From NCBI GenBank assembly GCA_948144175.1, contig CANXME010001991.1:434001-498000 (forward strand): 64,000 nucleotides of DNA. The letters run 5' to 3'. The notes under the pieces are model-generated. The model did not search any database. It had not been told where the DNA came from and saw nothing but the letters and a program-made list of their open reading frames with translations. The DNA comes from Closterium sp. NIES-65 (taxonomy: Eukaryota; Streptophyta; Zygnematophyceae; Desmidiales; Closteriaceae). The position numbers and the translations under genes were made by a program. Below are positions 49,665 through 60,251 of this stretch, piece after piece. The stretch's first letter is position 1. Every line of letters begins with the position of its first letter.

Positions 49665-50563
49665 CAGACCTGGGTGAACTGCGCAGCTACCTTGGCTTGC
49701 AGATCACTCGGGACAGAGCACGCCGCACCATTACCTTGACTCAGTCACACATGGTGCAGCAGGTCCTTCAGCGCTTCGGCTTCACGTACTCCTCGCCTCA
49801 GGCCACTCCTCTGTCTACTCGCCACTCGCTCTCAGCTCTGCCTTCGGATGAGTCCGTAGAGTCTAGTGGCCAGTACCCAGAGCTTGTTGGCTGCCTCATG
49901 TACCTGATGACCTGCACACGACCTGACCTTGCATACCCTCTTAGCATCTTGGCACGCTATGTTGCTCCTGGGAGACACCGACCAGAGCACATGGCTGCAG
50001 CGAAGAGGGTGTTGCGCTACTTGTGCAGTACGTCGGGCATGGGGCTAGTGCTTGGAGGGCGGAGTCCAGTGGTGCTCACTGGGCACGCGGACGCTTCTTG
50101 GGCTGACGACCAGGCTACGCAGCGGTCGTCGCAGGGTTACACCTTCAGTCTTGGTTCCGGCTCTGTTTCGTGGCGAGCTACTCGCTCGTCTTCGGTTCTC
50201 GGCTCCAGTTGTGAGGCTGAGATCTACGCCGGGGCCATGGCTGCTCAGGAGCTTCGCTGGCTCACCTACCTGCTGACTGACCTTGGAGAGCCGCCTCGTT
50301 CTCCTCCAATGCTGTACGTAGACAACAAGGCCATGCTGGCCTTGTGTCGAGAGCAGCGCCTGGAGCACAGAACGAAGCACATTGCTCTCCGCTACTTTCT
50401 TGCTCGTGAGCTGCAGCAGCGTGGTCAGTTGCGACTTGCATACGTGGCCTCTGAGGCCAACACTGCTGATGTTTTCACCAAGGCACTTCCGCCTTGTGAT
50501 CATCAGCGTTTCTGCACTCAGCTGGGACTTGTCCCAGTCTTGCCTCACTTGCTCACCTCTTGA
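49665..50563 (+). CDS. Copia-6 residual pol (RT tail and RNase H), open frame
   Basis: An open frame of about 290 codons from TDLGELRSYLGLQITRDRAR through SHMVQQVLQRFGF, VGCLMYLMTCTRP, TGHADASWADDQATQRSS, SSCEAEIYAGAMAAQELRW and VDNKAMLALCREQRLEHRTK to ANTADVFTKALPP and LLTS stop. It lacks the YVDD block and any proper start, so it is a truncated polyprotein end kept open, consistent with a young deletion derivative. Confidence 0.88.
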
Positions 50564-50777
50564 CCTTGCTTGTACTCTTGCATATATATATACCTGCTCT
50601 TGCTTGTTTAGACTTATATATATATGTGTCTCCTCCTGCTTGTGAACTGGCCCTGTGGCCTTGACCTTGTGCTCAGACTGTGTGGTGACGTTGTGATCCA
50701 CCCTGAGCTTGCTTTGCTTTGCTTTGCTTGACTGGTCTTGTGACCCCTTGTTCTCCCCCACTTTGCCTATGGGGGTG

Positions 50778-50908
50778 TGTCAGATCATTATAGCTTATGC
50801 TTTTGTGTAGGCTATAGTGGGGTATCCCATAGGGGGTACAACCCAATTAGGGTTAGTACTTGTACCCACTTCATTCATAGTCCATTCATTCTTGTTCTCA
50901 TTCTCACA
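50778..50908 (+). repeat. Copia-6 3' LTR
   Basis: 131 bp; preceded by polypurine tract CCTATGGGGGTG. Confidence 0.94.
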
Positions 50909-50913
50909 GTTTA

Positions 50914-51650
50914 TGTTTCCAATTGTACATTTTGGTAGGCCATGTTGGGTTTGTGCTGGACAGGCTAGGGTTTACAGTTTGTACCCATGCATGCTCTCCA
51001 CCCCATCCGCCCTAGCTATTATGCCATGCCCAGCCCATGGCCCCCTTGTGCCCCGACGTGCCTAAATTAGCCGCCAGTCGCACCCTCCCTATCCCGCCCA
51101 GCATGCCTCTGCCTAAGCCGTCAATTGCACCCTTGCCTAGGCCGCCCAACGCACCCTACATTTTGCCGTCCTTGTGCCATACCTATGCCACCCGCCGCGC
51201 ACTTTCTTAGGCTACCGACGCGTCCTACCTAGGCTGTCTTCCCGCCCTACGTACGTCGCCCGTCGTGCCCTACGTTATACCTCCGCTGTACCCTTGCCTA
51301 AGCTGCCCAGCGTGCATTGTCTAAGCCGCTCGTCGCGCCCTACCGTAGGCTGTCGTCGCGCCCTACCTTAGGCCGTCGTCGCGCCCCTGCTTAGACCGCC
51401 TGTTGCGCTCTGCCTAGGCCGCCCATCATGCGTTGCCTAAGGCCGCCGTGGCGCCCCTGCCTAGGCCGCTCGTTGTGCCCTGCCTAAGCCACCTGTTGTG
51501 TCTTTCTTTAGCTCGCCGTCGTGCCCCTGCCTAGGCCGATCGTCGCGCCTTTCCTAAGCCCCTATCTCGCCCTGCCTTAGACTGTTATCACGATACTTCC
51601 TAGGCAGCCCGTAGCTCCCTACCTAGGCCGTTGTTGCTCCCCTGCCTAAG
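50914..51650. other. Likely decayed copia LTR and leader
   Basis: 50920-50990 has GGCTAGGGTTTAC and TTTGTACCCATGC, similar in layout to the short copia LTRs. 51060-51650 consists of degenerate repeats of GCC-TAGGCCGCCC type, like the GC-rich leaders of copia-5 and copia-6. No coding domain or TSD found. Confidence 0.45.
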
Positions 51651-52078
51651 CCGCCCAGCTGCACGCCATGCCACTTGACCTACTGCCCGTACTGCCACCC
51701 AACCCTCCACTTGAACTGCCTTGGTTAGAGTGGCCCCAGAGGCCAACACCGCATCCAACAAATCAACAAGATTCGCACATAAATTCACTATTAATGGGTT
51801 ACACATGCATAACTTAGGGAATTTGGGGGAAGGCATATATTCATCGACAAGCAAATGATACTCGTCCTTATCCACCTCCACATCCCCCTCCTCCTGCAGA
51901 ATGTACCTTCTCCGGGACCGGGGGGTCCAAGATGTTGCCTTCAATGATCCCGGCCCCTTCCTCCTCAGCAGGATGCTTATGCAGATTATGCACCACAAGC
52001 TAGTTGTAGGCCACGAACACCAATTCACGGCATTTCTCATACCCTAGCCAGATCTGGCGAGCCGTGTGCACCCCCGCC
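51650..52078 (-). pseudogene. Possible transposase C-terminal remnant
   Basis: Minus-strand frame near 51890-52045: YEKCRELVFVAYN, stop, LVVHNLHKHPAEEEGAGIIE, GNILDPPVPEK. The RELVFVAYN pattern recalls the C-terminal dimerisation region of hAT transposases, but the match is weak. Truncated at 52078 by copia-7. Confidence 0.3.
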
Positions 52079-52288
52079 TGCGAAGATAACTACTACAACG
52101 GGAGCTAGACTACAGGCTAGGCACGGGTGCTTGTGTGATCTGTGCGTTCGTTGGTCCTTAGTCGTTTTCCTAGTGCACACACAGCTTGCTAGTTCACGGG
52201 GAGAATTGGCAAGAGTTTCACAAGAGAAAGTTGACAACAATGGTACAATGAAGTTGGCATGGCAAGACTACATCAGAGCTAGCATTCA
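52079..52288 (-). repeat. Copia-7 3' LTR
   Basis: 210 bp; pairs with 58674-58883. Confidence 0.92.
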
Positions 52289-53440
52289 GTCGGTCGACTG
52301 CCAGCACAGCATGGTCGACCGCGTTCCAGCACGACTTGGTCGACTGCGCTCCAGCAGTGCAAAGTCGACGGCGTGCCAACGCTGCAGGTTGGCGGCGTGC
52401 CAGCATTGCTCCCGCAGAACAGCAGCGCACCTACTTCGCAGGTGCTTGTAGATGATTGGCGGGCTAAGCCTCGTCACCTGAACAGCGCACGCACCAAGTC
52501 ATCCTCGTGCTGACAGCTCCACCTGATCCGCCACGTCGACCTCGGGATACCACCACCGAGGTTGGACTCGCCAACTTCGCCTAGGCGACCGTCGCACTCC
52601 TTCGCAGAACCTCGTCACCAAGGTATCCTGGTTGACCGGGCAACCATGTCGACCAGCTGCTCCTGTATGTACTCGTCGACCTCCCAAGTCAACGACCACA
52701 CCAAGTCGACCTCACCAGGTCGACCACTCCTCTGGTCGACCAGCTCCAGGTCGACGTCACTCCTGGTCGACTAGCTCCACGTCGACCAGCGCAGTTGTCA
52801 GCCGACCACCTAGGTTGGCTACCCGAAATCGGCGTCACCAAGTCGGCGCCGACTTCCAGGCCGACCTCTTGAAGTCGGCGACCTCCCAAGTCGGTGACCT
52901 TGCAAGTCGGCGCCGACTTCCAGGTCGACGTGCCACATCGCCGACCACCAGTTGAAGTCGGCCGCCGGCTTCCCAAGTCGGCGGCATTGCAGTGGCCCCG
53001 TGCAAGTCGACCAACCCCGTCGACCAGCTCGCCCAAGTGGGCGTCGCCCACTACTGCAAGTCGGCTGTACCTTCCGTACACCCCACCACGAAGTCGGCTC
53101 CGCCCAAGCGTGGACGGGGCCAACACACAACTCCCGTTGACACTCCTCTGCCGCGTTCACGCTTGGCCCCCCCCCCCAAGTCCACTCGGCAGTACTCCTC
53201 GGAGAATAGCTCGTCGACGTGCACCCAACACACAGCACGTCGTCCACCGCACCAGCCATGCAAGAGGGCATGGCACCTACTACTGCACATCGTCATCTTC
53301 GTCACCCACGTCGGCCAAGCGCACCTGGCCGATGGCGACGGAGCACCGGTTGAAGGCCGGATAGTGCAGCGCCTTCGTCAGGAAGTCGGCCGGCTGCTCA
53401 GTGGTCCGGATGTACCTCAGCGAGAACTTCCCGCGCTTCA
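52289..53440. other. Copia-7 3' untranslated region rich in GTCGAC and AAGTCGGCG motifs
   Basis: About 1.1 kb between RNase H and the 3' LTR with dense, irregularly spaced GTCGACC and CAAGTCGGCG motifs (52480-53060). No clean tandem unit and no conserved domain. Confidence 0.6.
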
Positions 53441-54704
53441 CCATGTGTTGCAGCTAGGCATGTCGCCGCTCCATGTGCTTGAGGTTGCCCGTCAACCCCA
53501 TGCCCTCGGCGACTGTGATGGCCGACTTGTTGTCCACCCGGAGGACGGTCGGCTTCCCGGCATCCAGCTGCCGGAACTCTGCAAGGAGGAAGCGAAGTCG
53601 GCGTCCTTCATTGCCGGCTTCGATGGCTGCCACGTACTCCGACTCTGTCGATGACAACGTCGCGCACTTGATGCGCTGGCTCGACCAGGAGACTGCGGCC
53701 CCTCCATAGACGAACACGTACCCACCCGTGCTCGTCCTTTTCTGCTTGTCACCGGCGTCGTCGGCGTCCACGTAGCCGACCAGCTCCAGCGACTCAGGTC
53801 CACCGCCAAACTCCAGGGTGGTGTCACGCGTGTTGGCGAAGTAGGCGAGGCAGCGGTCGACCTCACGCCAGTGCTAGTCGCTCCTCACCGTGAGGCCGCT
53901 CCCCAGCTTGCTGCAGGCGAAGGCGATGTCTGGCCTCGTCGTCGTCGCCGCGAACTGCAACGAGTCGACCTTCTGCCGGTACTCCTCCTCCTGTCGCTCC
54001 TGTGCCTCCTCGTCATCGAACGTGAGCTCGGCGTAGGTATCGACCGAGACCGGCGTCTTCGGGGTGCGCCCGGTCTGCTCCTCGTCGATGAAGCGCCTAC
54101 GCAGCTTGTCGGCGTAGCCCTGCTGGTGCAGCCACAGCTTCCCCGCCGACCTGTCGCGGACGATCTCCAGCCCGAGGTACTTCTGCACTGGTGAGATCTC
54201 ACGCAGCTCGAAGGCGGACTCCAGCAGCTCCTTCAGCTCCTTCAGCATCTCGGTGCTGCTGCTGGCGGCAAGCAGGTCATCGACGTAGACCACCACCCAG
54301 CAGGCCACTCCGTCCTCTCTGACCTTGAAGTAGAGAGCCTCGTCGTCCTGGCTCTTCTTCCACCTGGCGCCGACCAGCACGTCGTTGAGCGCCAAGTACC
54401 ACAGCAGCGGCGACTGCTTAGGCCCGTACAGGCTCTTCAGCAGCTTGCACACCCGGCCGGTCCCGTCATTGAAGTAGTTCGGCTGGGACATGTAGAGCAC
54501 CCTGTCGAGGTTGCTCTGCAAGAAGGCGTTCTTCATGTCGAGCTGCATGAGGTTGAGGTTGAGAACGGCGACAATGCTGAGGAAGATCCTCAGCGTGACG
54601 TAGCTGCCCACCGGCGCAAACGTCTCGTCGTAGTCGGCGCCGTACACCTGCGTGAAGCCCTTCACAACCAGCCTCGCCTTCTCGCGCTCGACAGGTGTCG
54701 TCAA
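53375..54704 (-). pseudogene. Copia-7 reverse transcriptase and RNase H
   Basis: An open stretch of about 277 codons (53874-54704) holds KARLVVKGFTQVYGADYDET, LDMKNAFLQSNLDRVLY, KLLKSLYGPKQSPLLWY, WVVVYVDDLLAASSS and TTTRPDIAFACSKLGSG. A stop near 53875 precedes the RNase H segment (53454-53771) with GYVDADDAGD, LSSTESEYVAAIEAGNEGRR and LRVDNKSAITVAEGMG. YVDD is intact, but the RT start is in another frame (54710-54909). Confidence 0.88.
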
Positions 54705-55960
54705 CGTGGTGCTTCGTCGTCAACACCCACCGGTTCTTCATGACGTTCACTCCCGGCGGGCGTTCGACCTGCTCCCAAGTCCCCATGCTGATGAGGCTAC
54801 GGATCTCCTCCTCCATGGCGGCCTTCACCGCCGGGCCCTTCCAGCTCGCCAAGGCCTCCTTCACTGTCATGGTCGAGATGTCCCAGCGGTGCTCGGGGTC
54901 GGCAAGCATGTCGGGGTCGAGCTCCGGAAAATCCTCATCCTCCTCGGCGTCGTTTTACGCCAGGTCGTCGTCGTCCACGTCGTACACCGTGGTGAAGGCA
55001 GCGGGGACGAAAAAGTCGGGTGGCCTCCGAAGTCGGCCTGGCTTCCGGGGTTCAGGCGGAACCTCCACCACGTCACTCTTGGTGGACTCCTCGGCGTCTC
55101 CTCCTTCGTCACGGTCTTCACTGCCCTCATCGTCCTGATGCTCCTCAGTCGATTTCCTGGTCGACCTCTTCCTTGTGGTCGGCTTCAATCCCACGTCGAC
55201 CTGCCTGGTTGCCGACTGCACTGCTGCCTGCTCTCCTGCCGGTTGCTGCTCCTCGACTTGCTCCTCCTCGGTCGACGTCGGCTTCAATCCCACGTCGACG
55301 TGCCTCTCGTCACGTCGGCCACCAGTGATGCCCTTGGCCGGCGCCGAAGGTGACGTCCCACTACTCCCCTCATCGCCGGAGGCCGACATAGGAGTCAGCA
55401 CGTGCAAGTCGGCTACGAGGGGAGGGGCAGGGGTCGTATGGGAGGGGGAAGGAGGACGGACGACCTCGGCGTCCTCAGCAGCAAGCTCACCGACCTCGGC
55501 AAGCAGAGGCAGCGTCGCCGTTGAGGTGTCGGTCGGCGGGGTAGTAGGCGTCTGACCTGACACCGGCCCGTGCTCCGACTTCCACACCTCCAGCGACATA
55601 TCCTCGTAGAACACCACGTCCGACGTGATGACCACCCGGTTGGCATCGATGTCGAGGAGCTCCCATCCCTTGCTCTCGGTTGACACGCCAAGGTGAAGGC
55701 CCCACCTGGCCTTCGGCTTCAGCTTCCCACCACGCTGCTGCTCGGGGACGAGGAACTGCGCCATGCAGCCCCACACCCGCGCCAGCGACAAGTCGGGTTT
55801 CTGCCCGGTGAGCAGCTGGTACGGCGTTGTCCCCGACGGCAGCGTCGACCTCTCAAGGCAGTTGCCGACCCAGACGGCCTGCAGCAGAGCGTGGTGCCAC
55901 CAGTGGTGCTGCACGCCCATGTGCAGCAGCATCATCGCACCGACTCCACCACTATCCTCA
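54705..55960 (-). pseudogene. Copia-7 integrase C-terminus, linker and RT start
   Basis: Contains HALLQAVWVGNCLERSTLPS, PYQLLTGQKPDLSLARVWGC and WGLHLGVSTESKGWELLD (integrase C-terminal region), then an acidic linker with two copies of VDVGLKPT (55180 and 55285). A TAA at 54955-54957 precedes DMLADPEHRWDISTMTVKEA and TWEQVERPPGVNVMKNRW. Frame changes at about 55950 and 54705 separate it from neighbours. Confidence 0.82.
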
Positions 55961-56939
55961 TCTCCCGCTCCGCCATGCCGTTCTGCTGCGGGGTGTATGG
56001 GCAGGTCCGGTCGTGGACGATCCCCAGCCCGTCCACGAAGTCGGTGAACTTCTTCCCGAGGAACTCCCCTCCTCGGTCCGAGCGCAACAGCAGCACTGAC
56101 TTCTTCGTCTGCCTCTCCACCAACACCAGCCACTTCTGGAACTCCAGCAGCACATTCGACTTCCTGGCGTCCGGCCTTACCCACACGAAGCGGGTCTTGT
56201 GATCCTTCAGCAGTAGGAAGTACAAGCTGCCGTCCTTGGCAGCCACGCGGAACGGCCCGCACAGGTCGATGTGCACGACGGCCAGCACGTCGTCGGCGTC
56301 GGAGCCTTGGTCGGGGAAGGTGTGTCGCGCCAGCTTCCCGCCGACGCACGAGACACACGGGGAGTCGGCGCCCGTCGCCGACGTGAGGTCCAGCCCAATG
56401 GCGACCTCGTTCTTCGCTGAGCTCCATATGGTGTCCATGCCGACATGTGCAAGCCTCGCATGCATTCGGTCCGGAGTCGACTTCGTCTTCGAGACGATCG
56501 CCCGCCGGGCCACAACCTCCAGTGTGGTCGACGTCGACCTCGTTGAGCAGGGACGCAGGTCGGTGCAGAGGACACGCCCGGAGTACGTCGCCCGACCGAG
56601 CACCTCTCCCGTTGCCGAGACGAGCAGCATTCCGTCGCCGTCCTCTTGCAGCTTCACGCCGTGCTCCTTCAGCTGGCCGGACGACAGCAAGTTCGCCCGC
56701 ACACCCGGGACGTACAGCACGTCAGGGATGAGCACCTGATTCCCGGCCTCCCCTTGCAGAGCGACAGTGCCGCGGCCCTGGACGTCCTGCAGTGCCCCAT
56801 TGAAGCCGCGCACGTGCTTGATGGAGCCGCTCGGCTGCAGGTCGACGAAGACTTCCTTCGTCCCCAACAGGTGGTGGGAGCAACCGCTGTCGAGCAGTAC
56901 CACCGCCGGGTTTGCCTGCACAGCTGCCGCCACCGCCTA
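55932..56939 (-). pseudogene. Copia-7 protease and integrase core
   Basis: Same frame as gag after one TAG (56937-56939). Protease VVLLDSGCSHHLLGTKEVF (near 56890); VPGVRANLLSSGQLKEHGV; integrase zinc finger RMHARLAHVGMD and CVSCVGGKLAR; catalytic HIDLCGPF, SDRGGEFLGKKF and PQQNGMAEREMR. The frame breaks just after the Glu. Confidence 0.87.
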
Positions 56940-57983
56940 GAAGTCCTCCCCGGCCTCTGGCGCCAGCGAGACGGTCGGCTCCACGATGCCGACCAGCGAG
57001 CACGATGCCGTCTTGTCGTCCCGCCCCTTGCCGCCTGCAGAGGAGTCGGCGTCCTTCGCCGAGGTCGACGTCGTCGACTGCTTCTCCTTGCGCGGCTTGT
57101 TTCCTCCTCGACGAGGAGGACGACTGCCAGACCTCCCGCGGCCTCCCTTGGCGTCGTCGTCGTCGGAGTCACTGCGGTCGGGGCACTTGAAGGAGAGGTG
57201 GTCGGGGTCGCCGCACAGCCAGCACTCCCGTCGTCGACCTCCTCCTCCTCGACCGCTGTCTTTGGTCGACTTCTTCTTGTCGACCTCCTTGGCCGGCTTC
57301 CAGCCACTGCTACTGCCACCGCCGGACTGTGCGCGCTGCCCCGGTCGACCTCCTTGCTTCGCCGGGGCGACGAAGTTTGCCTGCGCCAAGAGCTCCTGTG
57401 ACCGCTCAGCCTCCTGCATCGCCTCATCCTGCAGGATGTACGAGGTCAGATTGTCCTCGTTGAGCGTTGTCCTCGTGCTCGGCGCCATTGACAGCCGCTT
57501 CAGGAGGTTGTAGCTGCTCGAGAGTCCCTGCATAACGTGGGTGACGTACGACGCCGTCGAGTACTGCGCGCCGGCCATCCTGATGGTGGCGAGAATTTGC
57601 CGGGCCCGGTTGCAGTAGTCGGTCGCCGTCTCCTCGTCGCCCATACGCAGATGAGTCAGCTGCCCCTCCAGCTGGGCGATGAACAAGTCGTCGGTGACTT
57701 GGTAGGTCGACTCGATGAAGTGCCACACCTGGTGGCCGGCGTCGAGGTACTCTCGGCACCATTTCAAAGCGATCTGCACGCCTGGCGAGCAGCACCGCGA
57801 GATGACCGTGAAGGTCAACAACTGCACGGCGCGAAACTCTGCTCGTAAGTCGGCGTGGTGCTCCTCCGGCGTCGCCACGATCCCTCGGGCGAAGCCGATC
57901 AGCCCAGCCATCTCCAGCTGGGGCTCGATAGCTTCCTTCCAGGTGAGAATGTCAGGTCGATCAACGAGCGGCGGGGTGACCAA
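56937..57983 (-). CDS. Copia-7 gag
   Basis: 348 codons from the ATG at 57983: MVTPPLVDRPDILTWKEAIE, QVWHFIESTYQVTDDLFIAQ, LTHLRMGDEETATDYCNRAR, then a basic/Gly-rich tail with the zinc knuckle CWLCGDPDHLSFKC (57183-57224). It ends at TAG, after which the same frame continues into protease, so a single amber separates gag and pol: either a mutation or programmed readthrough. The codons after it do not match the CARYYA readthrough context. Confidence 0.88.
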   Translation of the reverse strand: MVTPPLVDRPDILTWKEAIEPQLEMAGLIGFARGIVATPEEHHADLRAEFRAVQLLTFTVISRCCSPGVQIALKWCREYLDAGHQVWHFIESTYQVTDDLFIAQLEGQLTHLRMGDEETATDYCNRARQILATIRMAGAQYSTASYVTHVMQGLSSSYNLLKRLSMAPSTRTTLNEDNLTSYILQDEAMQEAERSQELLAQANFVAPAKQGGRPGQRAQSGGGSSSGWKPAKEVDKKKSTKDSGRGGGGRRRECWLCGDPDHLSFKCPDRSDSDDDDAKGGRGRSGSRPPRRGGNKPRKEKQSTTSTSAKDADSSAGGKGRDDKTASCSLVGIVEPTVSLAPEAGEDF

Positions 57984-58353
57984 GATCCTGTCCGGCGTGA
58001 ACTTGAACTAGCCGTAGCTCAGTGCAATCCCGCGTGCCGTCATCTGGGTCGCCGACATCGGCGACAATCCGCTTCGTCGTCCTCCGACGTCGCCCTGTGA
58101 GGTGCCTGCAGCCACCGTCGACCGCATCCCTCGCGTCTGAACGCCGCCGACTTCATCGGCGTGTATCACTCCTCTCTGCATCGACATGCCTCCCGCACTG
58201 CTGCCGACCTGGTCACCACCGGCTTTGACGCCCACGTCAACGCCGACCTCTGTGTTCACCGGTCAAGGAGACGCCGGTCGAGAAGGGGGATGCTCCGACG
58301 CCCACATGGTGCGGAGTCCAGCCTCGACGACCGCCCACGGTATCGTCCCATAC

Positions 58354-58494
58354 TCCTGTGTCAGAACATTATAGCTTATGCTTTTGTGTAGGCTGTAGTG
58401 GGGTATCCCATAGGGGGTACAACCCAATTAGGGTTAGTACTTGTACCCACTTCATTCATAGTTCATTCATTCTCGTTTCAGTTTTCTCATCCTG
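58354..58494 (+). mobile_element. Solo LTR of the copia-6 family (58359-58489)
   Basis: 131 bp, TGTCAGAACATT...GTTTTCTCA, over 90% like the copia-6 LTRs by eye. TSD TCCTG at 58354-58358 and 58490-58494. Sits in the copia-7 leader. Confidence 0.93.
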
Positions 58495-58646
58495 GGCCTC
58501 ATGGCGTCTCCTCGCATCCTCCAGCCGTCCCTCCAGGGTGTCCATCACCTTGGCGTCACCTACGCCCACGCTAGGGACTGTACAGCTGCCGGCCTACGAA
58601 CAACTAAGGTAAGTGACCTCTACGTCGACCTGACTGAAAGGTAAGT

Positions 58647-58673
58647 CGTGTTCGATCCACGCTCACCGCACCA
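58647..58673 (-). other. Copia-7 primer-binding site, complementary to tRNA-Phe
   Basis: The plus strand over 27 nt equals the T-arm, acceptor strand, discriminator A and CCA of plant tRNA-Phe (begins CGTGTTCGATCC, ends CTCACCGCACCA), abutting the LTR at 58674. CCA is not gene-encoded in eukaryotes, so this comes from a mature tRNA. Farther upstream CTGAAAGGT also resembles the tRNA variable region. Confidence 0.85.
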
Positions 58674-58883
58674 TGCGAAGATAACTACTACAACGGGAGC
58701 TAGACTACGGGCTAGGCACGGGTGCTTGTATGATCTCTGCGTTCGTTGGTCCTTAGTCGTTTTCCTAGTGCACACACAGCTTGCTAGTTCACGGGGAGAA
58801 TTGGCAAGAGTTTCACAAGAGAAAGTTGACAACAATGGTACAATGAAGTTGGCATGGCAAGACTACATCAGAGCTAGCATTCA
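58674..58883 (-). repeat. Copia-7 5' LTR
   Basis: 210 bp, nearly identical to 52079-52288. Confidence 0.92.
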
Positions 58884-59647
58884 TGCCTAGCTTCTAAGAT
58901 CCAGCGCATGAACGGGGTCCCTCACATGGGTGCAAGCGGGGGGTTAACGGGATGAAATTTTCGGGAACCTTCGTCCCGATACCCTCGCATTCAGGGTCCA
59001 AAAAACGCGTACTCTACATAGACAGAGTCAGTAAGAACACTACTCTGAGACTAGTTACAATATTTCAGGGTTCGGTGAAGCACTATTCTGAATGGATCAT
59101 TGTTCACAAGTTAAAAATTCTGAAATTGCAGGGACCACCAGGTGAGAAGCCTGTAATCACCCTGAAATCAGGGTAATTACCTTAATAAAATCAGCCCTGC
59201 TTTCACACCACAAGATTCGCCCTGACACAACCCTGTCAGAGCATGTTCTCCCGGAAATCCCCTTAGTCTAGCATGTTTCGGTATCAGATGAAACATTGAA
59301 TACATTTCGGATGAAACATTGAATGCCGTACATTGGTCTTGAATGTTCAAACTTTTTTTTAAAGTCACTCTGAAATTTAAGCCTTTTTTAATACCAGCTC
59401 TGAGGGGTTTCAGACTAAACAGTGTACTAGTCTGATGAATCAGACAGGCCAAAAACGAATCTGAGGGTCTGCTCAGTAGGGTCGTTTTGTAATTTCTGAT
59501 TCATAAGACAAGAAATGCTTGAAATTCTGATGCATAAGGAAATTTTAAAATTTCTGATAAATCAGACAGGCCCGAAGGGCCCCTCTGATGCATCAGGGGG
59601 GTTCAGGGACTAGCGAGGGCCCTGATGTGCTTGTTGACAGGATTACG
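58884..59647. other. AT-richer unique-looking sequence, no gene seen
   Basis: Contains scattered CCCTGA/TCAGGG words, some as inverted pairs (for example CCCTGAAATCAGGG at 59160). No coding domain. Confidence 0.45.
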
Positions 59648-60114
59648 CTGTATATCGGTTAATGCACACATTTTCTTGGCAACAAGTGCCCAGCTACCGG
59701 TACTTGGCCAAAATGAGCGATTGATTGTGAAAGGCTGTCTTGGTGAAGAGAATCCAGACTCATCTGACCAGTTATTTACAACAGCCCCAATACCCAATGC
59801 GTGGCTTCCCCTCCAGGCCGTACACTGCCGCGCCCAAAAAATCAGGGTAAAATACAGCGTACAGTATTTCAACTGTAAATGTGTGGTTTCAACTGTACAT
59901 CGGTTAATGCACACATTTTCTTGGCAACAAGTGCCCAGCTACCGGTACTTGGCCAATGAGCGATTGATTGTGAAAGGCTGTCTTGGTGAAGAGAACCCAG
60001 ACTCATCTGACCAGTTATTTGCAACAGCCCCAATACCCAATGCGTGGCTTCCCCTCCAGGCCGTACACTGCCGCGCCCAAAAAATCAGGGTAAAATACAG
60101 CGTACAGTATTTCA
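59648..60114. repeat. Tandem duplication, ~220-bp copies at 245-bp spacing
   Basis: Copy 1 (about 59648-59872) and copy 2 (about 59894-60114) share CGGTTAATGCACACATTTTC, CAGCTACCGGTACTTGGCCA and GTACAGTATTTCA with few differences (an AAA indel after TTGGCC, AAT/AAC, ACA/GCA). Not obviously coding; no TSD or LTR structure. Confidence 0.92.
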
Positions 60115-60251
60115 GGAGCCCCAATGCTCACAGCATGCAAGCCTTGACTGCATCAGGCTGTGTGCTGTGCATGCTCATGCGGTATGTGGTTGGGTAGGGG
60201 TTGCCATTCAAAATAAGATAGCCGAATCAAAAGACTGGTGTGATCAATGCT

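Larger units (their letters stand above)
49004..50913 (+). mobile_element. Copia-6: deletion derivative of the copia-5 lineage (49009-50908)
   Basis: 131-bp LTRs 49009-49139 and 50778-50908 (TGTCAGATCATT...ATTCTCACA), TSD GTTTA at 49004-49008 and 50909-50913. Primer site TGGAATCAGAGC at 49140-49151, one change from the initiator-Met site. After a GC-rich leader (49200-49660) the sequence joins directly to the RT C-terminus at about 49665. Gag, protease, integrase and the RT active site are absent, so it depended on a helper copia. Confidence 0.95.
52079..58883 (-). mobile_element. Copia-7: GC-rich Ty1/copia element with tRNA-Phe primer site
   Basis: 210-bp LTRs 52079-52288 and 58674-58883 (TGCGAAGATAACTAC...GCTAGCATTCA), nearly identical. 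The plus strand next to the right LTR, 58647-58673, equals the 3' end of plant tRNA-Phe including CCA, so the minus-strand primer site is complementary to tRNA-Phe. I find no matching 5-bp TSD (CCGCC versus TGCCT). The interior is strongly GC-rich. Gag, protease, integrase, RT and RNase H are all present but separated by stops and frameshifts. A solo LTR (58359-58489) lies in the leader. Confidence 0.92.

Noticed and set aside
52600..53300. Protein-coding gene in the GTCGAC-rich region
   Set aside because: Frames are open because of GC bias and motif repetition, with no domain; the position fits the 3' untranslated region of copia-7.
58600..58673. Complete tRNA-Phe gene
   Set aside because: Only the 3' part with CCA matches and it abuts an LTR; the 5' half is not convincing, so a primer-binding site explains it.
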